Shown piece by piece: positions 52,092 through 60,732 of a stretch of DNA of 64,000 nt. Below the pieces are notes generated by a model, which saw only the letters and a list, made by a program, of their open reading frames with translations, was not told the origin of the DNA and did not search any database. The translations under genes were made by a program, and so were the position numbers. Location of the stretch: positions 248,001 through 312,000 of the forward strand of contig CAWEQW010000006.1 of the NCBI GenBank assembly GCA_963811365.1, read 5' to 3'. How positions within the stretch are numbered: the first letter of the stretch is position 1; each line of letters starts with the position of its first letter. This stretch comes from CAWEQW01 sp963811365. Lineage in GTDB: Bacteria > Actinomycetota > Actinomycetes > Propionibacteriales > Nocardioidaceae.

Positions 52092-52541
52092 GTCTCCTCC
52101 AGAACATGTGTTCTCCCCCCATGGAGAGTCCTGGACGATGGCGCGAGAGGCTGAGGTGGTGCTGTGCCCACGGATGAAGCCGTGCAGCAACAGATCACCG
52201 ACCTGCAGATACGATTGCCCCCCGGCGCCCGCGTCCAGACGTGTCAGTTCCCCTACAGCGCCCGAGATCGAAGCGCCTCGGGGAAGCATTCCCGAGAAGT
52301 ACCTGAGAATTCAAGTCGGTGTTTGCCTGCTCGTCACGTCGAGCTGTCGGCAACGGGCGGTTGTCCTGGTTGCGGCCGTTTCGTTCTAGCCCAGAAGGGC
52401 TACCTCGCGCGGTCGGCTACCCGTCCTCCGACTCCTCCGACATGTCCCCTGATGGGGGTACAGGCGCCGGGTCCAGAGGGGCGGGGTCCGGCAAGCCGTC
52501 GGCTCGAGGCGACGTCAACCACGGTGACTAAGGTATGAGCC
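52092..52541. other. 450-bp gap between divergent genes, no convincing gene
   Basis: This region holds the leader of the leftward glycosyltransferase gene and the start region of the rightward GNAT gene. A frame of 124 codons (52164-52538, +) has no ribosome binding site and poor composition. A short hairpin CCCC-TGAT-GGGG lies at 52446-52457. The palindrome at 52101-52114 is described separately. Base composition is less GC-rich around 52290-52390, where promoters could lie. Confidence 0.5.
52101..52114. promoter_or_regulatory. Palindrome resembling an actinobacterial LexA box
   Basis: AGAACATGTGTTCT is a perfect inverted repeat (AGAACA, 2-nt centre, TGTTCT). Its core GAAC-N4-GTTC matches the core of the actinobacterial SOS box (TCGAAC-N4-GTTCGA); the outer bases differ. 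It lies directly before the ribosome binding site of the DPM1-like glycosyltransferase gene, 10 bases from its ATG. Binding by LexA is a guess from the core only. Confidence 0.4.
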
Positions 52542-53027
52542 GTGCCTCAACCACCGCGTCTGCGCCCGGTCGCCGGAGACGATGTCGACGCCGTCCTGGC
52601 GCTCAACGAGCGCAACGTCACCGCCCTCGCGCCGATGGACGCCGCCCGGCTCGAGCAGCTCCGCGGCTGGGCCGACCGCTTCGACGTCCTCGAGGTCGAG
52701 GGCTCGTTCGCCGGCTTCGTGGTGACGTTCGGGCCGGGTTCGCCGTACGACTCCGGCTTCTACTCCTGGTTCGAGGAGCGCTATGACGACTTCTACTACC
52801 TGGACCGGATCGTCCTGCACGAGGACTTCCGGCGCCGGGGCCTCGGCAGCCTCGTGTACGACGAGATCGAGCAGCGGGCCGGCGCGCACGGGCGGCTGAC
52901 CCTCGAGGTGAACATCCGGCCGTGCAACGAGGGGTCGCTGGCCTTCCACGGCGGCCGCGGCTTCTGCGAGGTCGGTGTCGTGGAGACGGGCACGAAGGCC
53001 GTCGCGATGATGGAGAAGGTGCTGTGA
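52542..53027 (+). CDS. GNAT family N-acetyltransferase
   Basis: A 161-residue acetyltransferase. The acetyl-CoA site is visible as YLDRIVLHEDFRRRGLGSLVYDEIE at about residues 85-110 (motif R-R-G-L-G), followed by LTLEVNIRPCNEGSLAFHGGRGF, a good GNAT C-terminal strand and beta-bulge. Substrate unknown. GTG start at 52542. Its stop overlaps the start of the thioesterase gene by 4 bases (GTGA), so it heads a coupled group of three genes. Confidence 0.88.
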   Translation: MPQPPRLRPVAGDDVDAVLALNERNVTALAPMDAARLEQLRGWADRFDVLEVEGSFAGFVVTFGPGSPYDSGFYSWFEERYDDFYYLDRIVLHEDFRRRGLGSLVYDEIEQRAGAHGRLTLEVNIRPCNEGSLAFHGGRGFCEVGVVETGTKAVAMMEKVL

Positions 53028-53470
53028 CTCCTGACGAGAGGGCCGAGCGGTCCGCCGCGGCGATGTGGGAGGGCGACCGCGCGAGCGCCGGGCTCGGCAT
53101 GCAGGTGCTGTGGGTGGCGCCCGGTCGCGCGGCGCTCACGATGACGGTCCGCGAGGACATGGTGAACGGCCACGGCATCGGTCACGGCGGCTTCACCTTC
53201 ACGCTGGCCGACTCGGCGTTCGCCTTCGCGTGCAACTCCCACAACCGGCGGACCGTCGCGATGCAGTGCGACATCCGCTTCGTGGCGCCGACCCGGCTCG
53301 GCGACGTGCTCGTCGCGGAGGCCGTCGAGCGGGAGCGCACCGGTCGCGACGGCGTCTACGACGTCGAGGTCCGACGTGGTGACGAGGTCGTCGCGGCGTT
53401 CCTCGGACGGAGCCGGGAGATCCGCGGGACGCTGTTCGACGAGGAGCCGGTCCGGCAGGAAGGCCACTGA
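53024..53470 (+). CDS. paaI: PaaI-like hotdog-fold acyl-CoA thioesterase
   Basis: A 148-residue hotdog protein with the PaaI core VNGHGIGHGGFTFTLADSAFAFACNS (the HGG loop and catalytic Asp) around residue 45. The start GTG 53024 overlaps the GNAT stop by 4 bases; the stop overlaps the next gene by one base (TGATG). In phenylacetate degradation PaaI removes dead-end hydroxyphenylacetyl-CoA; here, with no other paa gene in view, a general acyl-CoA thioesterase role next to a CoA-transferase is as likely. The gene symbol is by similarity. Confidence 0.85.
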   Translation: MTPDERAERSAAAMWEGDRASAGLGMQVLWVAPGRAALTMTVREDMVNGHGIGHGGFTFTLADSAFAFACNSHNRRTVAMQCDIRFVAPTRLGDVLVAEAVERERTGRDGVYDVEVRRGDEVVAAFLGRSREIRGTLFDEEPVRQEGH

Positions 53471-54618
53471 TGCTGGAGGACCTGGTCGTCGTCGACCTCA
53501 CCCGGGCGCTGGCCGGCCCGCACGCCGCGATGATGCTCGGCGACCTGGGGGCCCGGGTGATCAAGGTCGAGTCGCCCGACGGCGGTGACGACTCGCGCGC
53601 GTGGGGACCGCCGTTCGTGGGGCCGCAGCAGGAGGCCCAGTCGACGTACTTCATGTCCTGCAACCGCAACAAGGAGTCGGTGACCGCGGACCTGAAGACG
53701 GACGAGGGCCGCGAGCTGCTGACCCGGCTCGTCGCCCGTGCCGACGTGCTGATGGAGAACTTCCGCGCCGGGGTGCTCGACCGGCTCGGGTTCTCCGTGG
53801 CGCGGCTGCACGAGCTCAACCCCCGGCTGGTGGTGCTCTCGATCACCGGCTTCGGCCACGACGGCCCCGAGGGCGGCCGCGCCGGCTACGACCAGATCGC
53901 CCAGGGCGAGGGCGGGCTGATGTCGCTCACCGGGCCGTCGGCGGACCGGCCGACCCGGGTGGGCGTGCCGATCGCCGACCTGCTGGCCGGCATGAACGGC
54001 GCCTTCGGGGTGATGGCGGCGCTCCACGAACGGGAGCGGACCGGCCGCGGCCGCGTCGTCCGGGCGAGCCTGCTGGCCTCGACCGTCGGCGTGCACGCCT
54101 TCCAGGGCACCCGCTGGACGGTCGCCGGCGAGGTGCCGCACGCGGCCGGCAACCACCACTCCGCGATCGCGCCGTACGGCACCTTCGGCACCGCGGACGT
54201 GCCGATCCAGATCGCCTGCGGCAACCAGTCGCAGTGGGCGGCGCTGTCCGGCCTGCTCGGCATCACGGACCTCCGGTTCGCCACCAACCGCGAGCGCGTC
54301 GCGCACCGCGGCGACCTGGTCGCAGCCATCGAGGAGGCACTCGCCGCCTCGGACGCCGAGACCTGGCTCGCGCACCTCGCCGGGCTCGGCGTGCCGGCCG
54401 GCAAGGTGCGCACCCTCGACGACGTCTACACCTGGGAGCAGACCCGGTCGCAGGGGCTGCTCATCGACGTCGAGCACCCCACCCTCGGAAGGGTCTCGCT
54501 GCCCGGCCCGGTGCTGCGCTTCGACGACGCCGCGCACGCCGGTGCCCGCGAGGAGCACCTCCACCCACCGCTGCTCGGCGAGCACGACGCGACCGTCCGG
54601 GCGTGGCTGGGCCTGTGA
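53470..54618 (+). CDS. CaiB/BaiF class III CoA-transferase
   Basis: A 382-residue enzyme with the family layout: LEDLVVVDLTRALAGPHAAMMLGDLGARVIKVE at the N-terminus, where the Asp-Leu-Thr and Ala-Gly-Pro elements match; NRNKESVTADLKTDEGRELL; VLMENFRAGVLDRLGF with the catalytic Glu-Asn-Phe region; and SITGFGHDGPEGGRAGYDQIAQ. It moves CoA between organic acids through aspartyl thioester intermediates. Start at ATG 53470 overlaps the thioesterase stop by one base. Its substrate acid is not evident. Confidence 0.92.
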   Translation: MLEDLVVVDLTRALAGPHAAMMLGDLGARVIKVESPDGGDDSRAWGPPFVGPQQEAQSTYFMSCNRNKESVTADLKTDEGRELLTRLVARADVLMENFRAGVLDRLGFSVARLHELNPRLVVLSITGFGHDGPEGGRAGYDQIAQGEGGLMSLTGPSADRPTRVGVPIADLLAGMNGAFGVMAALHERERTGRGRVVRASLLASTVGVHAFQGTRWTVAGEVPHAAGNHHSAIAPYGTFGTADVPIQIACGNQSQWAALSGLLGITDLRFATNRERVAHRGDLVAAIEEALAASDAETWLAHLAGLGVPAGKVRTLDDVYTWEQTRSQGLLIDVEHPTLGRVSLPGPVLRFDDAAHAGAREEHLHPPLLGEHDATVRAWLGL

Positions 54619-54689
54619 GCATGCCCGGCCGGGGCCGGGCGACCGTGGCACCGGGGAATGCATCGCCGGGGCGAGGGCTTGGTCCCTGT

Positions 54690-56153
54690 GTGGCGCACCT
54701 AGACCAGGCAGACCAGGCACCGACGGAGAAGATCAACCGCCGCGACATCGGCCTCCGCTCCGAGCGGGGACCCGTGCTGCTCGCGGTGATGCTGTCGACG
54801 GCCTTGGTGGCGCTCGACCAGACCATCGTGGCGACCGCGGTCCCGTCGATCGTCCGGGACCTCGGCGGCTTCGTCCAGGTCCCGTGGCTGTTCTCGGTCT
54901 ACCTGCTGGCCCAGGCGGCGACCGTGCCGGTCAACGGCAAGCTCGCCGACACCTTCGGACGCAAGCCGCTGATGTACTACGGCATCGCGGTGTTCCTGCT
55001 CGGGTCGGTGCTGTGCGGGTTCGCGTGGAGCATGCCCGTCCTGATCGCAGCGCGGGCCCTGCAGGGCCTGGGCGCGGGAGCGGTGCAGCCCATCGGCATG
55101 ACGGTCATCGGCGACATCTACAGCCTGCGGGAGCGCGCCAAGGTGCAGGGGTACGTCGCCAGCGTCTGGGGGATCTCCTCCGTCGTCGGGCCGACGCTGG
55201 GCGGGGTCTTCAGCCAGGCGCTGTCGTGGCGGTTCATCTTCTGGGTGAACATCCCGGTGTGCCTGCTCGCCGCGTGGATGCTCCGGCGGTTCTCCGAGGG
55301 GCTGACCCGGCGGGACGCGCGGATCGACTACGCCGGCGCGGTGCTGCTGACGGTCGCCACCACGCTGGTGGTGCTCGGCCTCCTCGAGAGCGGGCACTCC
55401 TGGCCGTGGCTCGCCTGGCAGACGCTGGCCGTGTTCGGTGCCGCGCTGGTGCTGCTGGTGGCGTTCGTGCTGGTCGAGCGCCGGGCCGCCGAGCCCGTGC
55501 TGCCGCTGTGGGTGTTCCGCAGCCGGGTGCTGCGGGTGACCAGCGCCGTCTCGCTCCTGGTCGGTGGGCTGCTCCTGGGCCTGTCGTCGTACGTCCCCAC
55601 CCTCGGGCAGGAGGTGCTCGGCGCCTCGGCCATCGTCAGCGGCTTCGCGCTCGCGGCGCTGACCCTGGGCTGGCCGGTGGCCGCCGCGGTGTCCGGCCGG
55701 CTGTACCTCACGGTCGGCTTCCGGGCGACCGGTCTGCTCGGTGTCGGGTCGGCGGTGCTCGGCGCGCTCGTGCTGGTGGCGTTCGGGGTGCAGGGCCCGC
55801 TGGGGTACGTCGCGCTGGGCTGCCTGCTGATCGGCTTCGGAATGGGCTGGATCGCAGCGCCCGCCGTCGTGGTCGCGCAGTCCAGCGTGGCCTGGACCGA
55901 GCGCGGCGTCGCCACGGCGACGAACATGTTCGCGCGCTCGGTCGGCTCCGCGGTCGGGGTCGCGCTCTTCGGGGCCCTGGTCAACGCAGCGACCGGGGCG
56001 CACCCGAACGCGGACACGCTCGCGGTCGGCGTGCACCGGGTGTTCGTCGGGATCCTGCTGCTCACGCTGGCGCTGGGCATCCTGGAGCTGTTCATGCCCG
56101 TGCGGGTCCCGAGCGAGGCGCCGGTCCTCGCCGACACGAGCCTCGAGGGCTGA
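54690..56153 (+). CDS. MFS transporter, DHA2 (EmrB/QacA) family
   Basis: A 487-residue exporter with 14 predicted helices. The DHA2 signatures are visible: ALVALDQTIVATAVPSIVRDLGG (motif D1-like), LADTFGRKPLMYYGI (motif A) and the long VVGPTLGGVFSQALSWRFIFWVNIP (motif C plus). It likely exports drugs or metabolites by proton antiport. GTG 54690 is preferred because the longer frame from ATG 54621 adds an unconserved Gly/Pro/Arg N-terminus. It follows the CoA-transferase after 71 bases. Confidence 0.85.
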   Translation: MAHLDQADQAPTEKINRRDIGLRSERGPVLLAVMLSTALVALDQTIVATAVPSIVRDLGGFVQVPWLFSVYLLAQAATVPVNGKLADTFGRKPLMYYGIAVFLLGSVLCGFAWSMPVLIAARALQGLGAGAVQPIGMTVIGDIYSLRERAKVQGYVASVWGISSVVGPTLGGVFSQALSWRFIFWVNIPVCLLAAWMLRRFSEGLTRRDARIDYAGAVLLTVATTLVVLGLLESGHSWPWLAWQTLAVFGAALVLLVAFVLVERRAAEPVLPLWVFRSRVLRVTSAVSLLVGGLLLGLSSYVPTLGQEVLGASAIVSGFALAALTLGWPVAAAVSGRLYLTVGFRATGLLGVGSAVLGALVLVAFGVQGPLGYVALGCLLIGFGMGWIAAPAVVVAQSSVAWTERGVATATNMFARSVGSAVGVALFGALVNAATGAHPNADTLAVGVHRVFVGILLLTLALGILELFMPVRVPSEAPVLADTSLEG

Positions 56154-56162
56154 CGCGGAAGC

Positions 56163-57527
56163 TCAGCGCCGACGCCGACCGATGCCCGGGAGCCGCGGGA
56201 CGCGAGCCGGGTCCGCCCACTCCTCGAGCCCGCTCCAGCTCCGGAACGTCTCCGGCTCGGTGGCCGCCAGATGGGCCCGCGCCCTGCGGCGGTAGCGCCA
56301 GACCTGCAGCCCCCCGAAGGCCCAGCCGACGTACTGCACGCACATCGCCCAGCGGTACGCCGAGCTGCTGTAGTCCGTGGAGGACCCGGGGGTGACCGCG
56401 TCGAGGACCACCCCGATGCAGAGCACCACCAGCAGTGAGGCGATGAAGCCACCGACGTTGACGATGCCGGTGGCCTGGCCGAGCCGGGAGGCCGGCGTGA
56501 ACGTCCGCGCCAGGTCGAACCCGATCATCGAGGCGGGGCCGCCGAGACCGGTCGCCACGACCAGCACGAGCAGCAGCCAGAGCGGCGCGTCACCCGGCCA
56601 CAGCAGCACCACCGTCCAGCTCAGCACGATGGACACCACCACGCCGAGCACGGCGGTGGACCGGTGCCAGGGGTTGCGGGCGATGAAGGTGCCGACCACC
56701 GGTCCGCCGAGCATCTGGGTGACCACCAGCACCGACAGCAGCGCGCCCGCACGGGCCTGGCCGGTGTGCTCGGCGTGCAGGAAGAACGGGTAGCCCCAGA
56801 GCAGGCCCATCACGTTGGCGGCGAACTGGGACGTGAAGTGGGTCCACAGCCCCAGCCGGGTGCCCGGGTTGCGCCAGGCCAGCCGGAGGTCGCGGCCGAC
56901 GCTCCGCACGCTCCTGGCCGCCGCGACCGCCGGCCGGCCCGGCGGCACGTCGCGCACCAGCAGCAGCACCAGGATGCCGAGCAGCACCCCGACCAGGGAG
57001 CTCACCACGAACGTCGGGGTCCAGCCGTAGACGGTGAGCGCGTGCGCGAGCGGGATCGCCGCCACCAGCGCGCCGCACTGGCCGACGAGCGCGGTCCAGG
57101 CGGTCACGATCGGGTTGCGCATCGGCGGGAACCAGGCGGCGATCACCCGCAGCACGCTGATGAACACCATCGCGTCGCCCATCCCGACCACGATCCGGGC
57201 GGCCAGTGCGCCGGTGTAGCTGCCGGTGAGCGCGAACCCGAGCTGGGCGAGGGTCATGAACAGCGTGCCGACCAGCAGCAGCCGGCGGGGCCCGAACCGG
57301 TCGAGCAGCACGCCGACGGGGATCTGCATCGCGGCGTACACGGCCAGCTGCAGCACGGTGAACGTCGAGAGCTGCGCGGCCGAGATGTCGAACCGGTGGG
57401 CCGCGGTGAGGCCGGCCACGCCGAGCGAGGAGCGGTGGAACACCGCGAGGAAGTAGACGGAGACGGCGGAGGCCCAGACCACCAGGGCCCGGCGCCCCCC
57501 GGCCGGCACCTCGGCGGCTCCGGTCAC
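56163..57527 (-). CDS. MFS transporter
   Basis: A 454-residue protein with 12 helices. VYFLAVFHRSSLGVAG in helix 1, VGVLLDRFGPRRLLLVGTLFM (motif A), and a second half starting at LGLWTHFTSQFAANVMGLLWGYPFF. The pattern is that of the anion or aromatic-acid permease-like group. GTG 57527 overlaps the stop of the upstream GntR gene by 4 bases, so the regulator and transporter form an operon and the regulator probably senses the transported compound. The 3' end lies 9 bases from the converging DHA2 gene. Confidence 0.88.
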   Translation of the reverse strand: MTGAAEVPAGGRRALVVWASAVSVYFLAVFHRSSLGVAGLTAAHRFDISAAQLSTFTVLQLAVYAAMQIPVGVLLDRFGPRRLLLVGTLFMTLAQLGFALTGSYTGALAARIVVGMGDAMVFISVLRVIAAWFPPMRNPIVTAWTALVGQCGALVAAIPLAHALTVYGWTPTFVVSSLVGVLLGILVLLLVRDVPPGRPAVAAARSVRSVGRDLRLAWRNPGTRLGLWTHFTSQFAANVMGLLWGYPFFLHAEHTGQARAGALLSVLVVTQMLGGPVVGTFIARNPWHRSTAVLGVVVSIVLSWTVVLLWPGDAPLWLLLVLVVATGLGGPASMIGFDLARTFTPASRLGQATGIVNVGGFIASLLVVLCIGVVLDAVTPGSSTDYSSSAYRWAMCVQYVGWAFGGLQVWRYRRRARAHLAATEPETFRSWSGLEEWADPARVPRLPGIGRRRR

Positions 57528-58180
57528 GGCGACTCCTGCGCGAGGGCGGCCGACCACCGAAGGTGCGCATTGACGGCGTCACAGAACACCTGCTCGTCGT
57601 CGCCGCGCAGCGCGTCCAGGATCTGCTCGTGCTCGACGATGGTGGCGTCCATCCGGTCGGCGCGGCCGCGCATCATCGCCGAGGTGAACAGGGCCTGGCG
57701 CTCGCGCAGCATCCGGTACACCGACGCGAGCACGCCGTTGCCGGCCGCCTCGACGATGGCCTCGTGGAACAACCGGTCACAGGCGGTGAAGCCGGCGGTG
57801 TCCTGCTCGCGTCGTCGGGCGCACAGCCGGGCGTGCACCGCCTCGACCGTCGGCAGCAGGTCCGCGCGGCGCGCGAACGACCGGCCCGCGGTGTGGTTCT
57901 CCACGAGCACCCGGACCTCGAGGACGTCCTCCACGTCGCGCACCGAGAAGGTGGCGACGACCGGCCCGCGGGCCGGGAGATGCTCGACCAGGCCCTCTGC
58001 CTCGAGGCGGGCGAGCGCCTCGCGGACGGCGGCGCCACCCACGCCGGTCTCCCGGGACAGGGCCTGCTCGGTGAGCTGCGCGCCACCGGGGTAGACGGCG
58101 TTGAGGATCGCCCACTTGGCGAACTCGTACGCGCGCTCCGAGGCAGACCCCGCGGCGGAGGCTCCGGAATCACGCATCAT
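57524..58180 (-). CDS. GntR-family transcriptional regulator (FCD domain)
   Basis: A 218-residue regulator with a winged helix at about residues 15-80 (EFAKWAILNAVYPGGAQLTEQALSRETGVGGAAVREALARLEAEGLVEHLPARGPVV) and an FCD effector domain (about 90-210) with CDRLFHEAIVEAAG and VEHEQILDALRG. Start ATG 58180 or 58177; no strong ribosome binding site. It is coupled to the MFS gene at its 3' end. It probably represses its own operon, but no clear operator palindrome was found upstream. Confidence 0.9.
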   Translation of the reverse strand: MMRDSGASAAGSASERAYEFAKWAILNAVYPGGAQLTEQALSRETGVGGAAVREALARLEAEGLVEHLPARGPVVATFSVRDVEDVLEVRVLVENHTAGRSFARRADLLPTVEAVHARLCARRREQDTAGFTACDRLFHEAIVEAAGNGVLASVYRMLRERQALFTSAMMRGRADRMDATIVEHEQILDALRGDDEQVFCDAVNAHLRWSAALAQESP

Positions 58181-58277
58181 CGGCACCCAGGGTAGATACC
58201 CCGCAGGACGCCTCATCCCACCGTTTCGCCCAGTGGTCTACGCAACTGTCTGCGCGAGGCCGCCTCGTAGCGGCTGC

Positions 58278-59720
58278 TCAGAACATCAGCGCGCGGGCCG
58301 GGTCCTCCAGCACGCCGGCGACGTCGGCCAGGAAGCGCGAGCCCTTCTCGCCGTCCACGAGCCTGTGGTCGAAGGACAGGGCGAGCGTCGTCACGTCGCG
58401 GACCCGGATCTTGCCCTTGTGCACCCATGGCTGCGGGCGCACCGCACCGACGCAGAGGATCCCCGACTCGCCGGGGTTGATGATGGGCGTGCCGGAGTCG
58501 ACGCCGAAGACGCCGACGTTGGTGATCGTGAACGTGCCGCCGGCCATGTCGGCCGGCTGCGTCCGACCCTCCCGAGCCGTCCGGGTGAGCGCGTTGATCG
58601 CCCGGCCCAGCTCGTCCATCGCCATCGCGTCGGCGTTCTTCACGTTCGGCACGACCAGGCCGCGCGGCGTCGCGGCCGCGATGCCGAGGTTGAGGTAGCG
58701 CTTGAACACCACCTCGCCGGCTGCCTCGTCCCAAGTCGCGTTGACCTCCGGCGTACGACGGACGGCGAGCGCCACCGCCTTGGCCACGACGAGCAGCGGG
58801 GAGACCCTGACGTCGGCGAAGGCGCGGTCCGCCTTCAGCCGCTCGACGTACCGCATCGTGCGGGTGACGTCGACGGTGACCCACTCGGTGACGTGCGGCG
58901 CCGTGAACGCCGAGTCGACCATCGCCTGGGCCATCATCTTCCGCACGCCCCGGATCGGCTCGCGGTGCTCTCGCTCGGCCGCGGACCAGGCCGGGGTCGT
59001 GGCGGGGAGCTGAGGCTCGTCCGACGCCGCGGACGTCGCCGGCTGGTCGGGCACGCTGGCGGCGCGACCCGCCGCGGTGACGTCGGCGCGGGTCACGGTG
59101 CCGCCCGGACCGGTCGGCGTCAGCGAGCGCAGGTCGACCCCGAGGTCCTTCGCGAGCTTGCGCACCGGAGGCTTCGCGAGCGCCCGGACCGACTCGCCGG
59201 AGCCCTCCTGGGGTGCGGCCGGCGTCGCCGGGACCGCCGGCTCGTCGGCCGGCGCGCTGGCATCGACGTCCGGGGAGGCGCCGCCACTGGCCTCGAAGGT
59301 GCTCTGCACCTGCTGCTGGGCCGCCTCGCCGGCGTCCGACCTCGGCGTCCCGCCCCCGCGCCGGGGCCGGCGCCGGGACTCGGTGCTGCGCGGGCCGTAG
59401 CCGACCAGCGTCTTGTGCTCGGGCTCGGCGTCCTGCTCCGGCGCGGCCGGCGCGGTGTCGGCCGGGGCAGCCGGCGCAGGCGCCGCCCCGTCGCCGATCG
59501 CGATGATCGGCGTCCCGACCGCGACGGTCTCGCCCTCGGGCACCAGCAGGGCCTGGACCGTCCCGGCGTACGGCGAGGGGAGCTCGACCAGCGACTTGGC
59601 GGTCTCGATCTCGACCACGATGTCGTTGACCTTGATCTCGTCGCCCGGCTTGACCTTCCAGGTGACGATCTCGGCCTCGGTGAGCCCCTCACCGACGTCG
59701 GGCAGCTTGTACTCGTTCAC
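58278..59720 (-). CDS. bkdC: Branched-chain 2-oxoacid dehydrogenase E2 (dihydrolipoyl acyltransferase)
   Basis: A 480-residue E2. The lipoyl domain (about residues 1-80) carries the lipoylated Lys42 in IETAKSLVEL. A long Ala/Pro/Glu-rich linker follows, then the E1/E3-binding domain (about 165-205: VRALAKPPVRKLAKDLGVDLRSLTPTGPGG) and the catalytic domain with SFDHRLVDG, where His452 is catalytic. It transfers the acyl group from E1 to CoA. GTG 59720 has AAGGAGACCC just upstream. No E3 (lpd) gene follows, so the complex must use one from elsewhere. Confidence 0.93.
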   Translation of the reverse strand: MNEYKLPDVGEGLTEAEIVTWKVKPGDEIKVNDIVVEIETAKSLVELPSPYAGTVQALLVPEGETVAVGTPIIAIGDGAAPAPAAPADTAPAAPEQDAEPEHKTLVGYGPRSTESRRRPRRGGGTPRSDAGEAAQQQVQSTFEASGGASPDVDASAPADEPAVPATPAAPQEGSGESVRALAKPPVRKLAKDLGVDLRSLTPTGPGGTVTRADVTAAGRAASVPDQPATSAASDEPQLPATTPAWSAAEREHREPIRGVRKMMAQAMVDSAFTAPHVTEWVTVDVTRTMRYVERLKADRAFADVRVSPLLVVAKAVALAVRRTPEVNATWDEAAGEVVFKRYLNLGIAAATPRGLVVPNVKNADAMAMDELGRAINALTRTAREGRTQPADMAGGTFTITNVGVFGVDSGTPIINPGESGILCVGAVRPQPWVHKGKIRVRDVTTLALSFDHRLVDGEKGSRFLADVAGVLEDPARALMF

Positions 59721-59754
59721 GGGTCTCCTTGGCCTGCTCGGACGGAAGGACTGC

Positions 59755-60732
59755 TCAGAACGCGAGCGCGCGGTCGACGGCGTCGAGCACCCGGTCGAGG
59801 CCCGGGAGCCACTCCTCCTCGATCCGGCTCGGCGGGTACGGGGTGTCAAACCCACCAACCCGCAGGACCGGGGCCTCGAGGGAGTAGAAGCACTGCTCGG
59901 TGATCCTGGCCGCCACCTCGGCGCCGATGCCGAGGTTGACGTGCGCCTCGTGGGCGACCACCGCACGACCGGTCTTGCGCACCGACTCCGCCACCGGGCC
60001 CATGTCGAGTGGGGACAGCGTGCGGAGGTCGATGACCTCGATGCTCTTGCCCTCCCCGGCGGCCGCCTCGGCGCTCTGCATACAGGTCTTGACCATCGGC
60101 CCGTAGGCCAGCAGCGTCAGGTCGCTGCCGTCGCGCACCACCCGCGACGCGAACAGCGGCGCGGGGGTCGCCGCCTCGTCGAGCTCGGCCTTGTCGGCGT
60201 GGTACTGCCGCTTCGGCTCAAGGAAGACGACCGGGTCGTCGCACGCGATGGCCTGCTGGATCATCCAGTAGCCGTCGACCGGGTTCGAGCAGGAGACCAC
60301 CTTCAGGCCGGGGGTGTGCGCGAACTGCGCCTCAGGGCTCTCGCTGTGGTGCTCGACGGCGCCGATACCGCCGCCGAACGGGATCCGGATCACGATCGGC
60401 ATCGGCACCTTGCCCTGGCTGCGGAAGTGCAGCTTGGCGACCTGGCTGACGATCTGGTCGTAGGCGGGGTAGACGAAGCCGTCGAACTGGATCTCGCACA
60501 CCGGCCGGTAGCCGCGCATGGCCAGCCCGACCGCCGTACCGAGGATGCCGCTCTCCGCGAGCGGCGTGTCGACGACCCGCTCCTCGCCGAAGTCCTTCTG
60601 GAGCCCGTCGGTGATCCGGAACACGCCGCCGAGCTTGCCGACGTCCTCGCCCATCATGATGACCTTGGGGTCGGTCTCCATCGCCTTGCGGAGGCCGGCG
60701 TTGAGGCCCTTGGCCATGGTGATCCTGCTCAT
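59755..60732 (-). CDS. bkdB: Branched-chain 2-oxoacid dehydrogenase E1 beta subunit
   Basis: A 325-residue protein of the transketolase pyrimidine-binding/C-terminal type: ITMAKGLNAGLRKAMETDPKVIMMGEDVGKLGGVFRIT, VDTPLAESGILGTAVGLAMRG, RIPFGGGIGAVEHHSES (the E1 beta signature for branched-chain enzymes) and VVAHEAHVNLGIGAEVAARI. With E1 alpha it binds thiamine diphosphate and decarboxylates branched-chain 2-oxoacids from Val, Leu and Ile. ATG 60732 overlaps the E1 alpha stop by 4 bases. Confidence 0.95.
   Translation of the reverse strand: MSRITMAKGLNAGLRKAMETDPKVIMMGEDVGKLGGVFRITDGLQKDFGEERVVDTPLAESGILGTAVGLAMRGYRPVCEIQFDGFVYPAYDQIVSQVAKLHFRSQGKVPMPIVIRIPFGGGIGAVEHHSESPEAQFAHTPGLKVVSCSNPVDGYWMIQQAIACDDPVVFLEPKRQYHADKAELDEAATPAPLFASRVVRDGSDLTLLAYGPMVKTCMQSAEAAAGEGKSIEVIDLRTLSPLDMGPVAESVRKTGRAVVAHEAHVNLGIGAEVAARITEQCFYSLEAPVLRVGGFDTPYPPSRIEEEWLPGLDRVLDAVDRALAF

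Noticed and set aside
52164..52538. A 124-codon plus-strand frame in the gap before the GNAT gene
   Set aside because: No ribosome binding site, no family pattern, low-complexity Pro/Arg/Ser composition.
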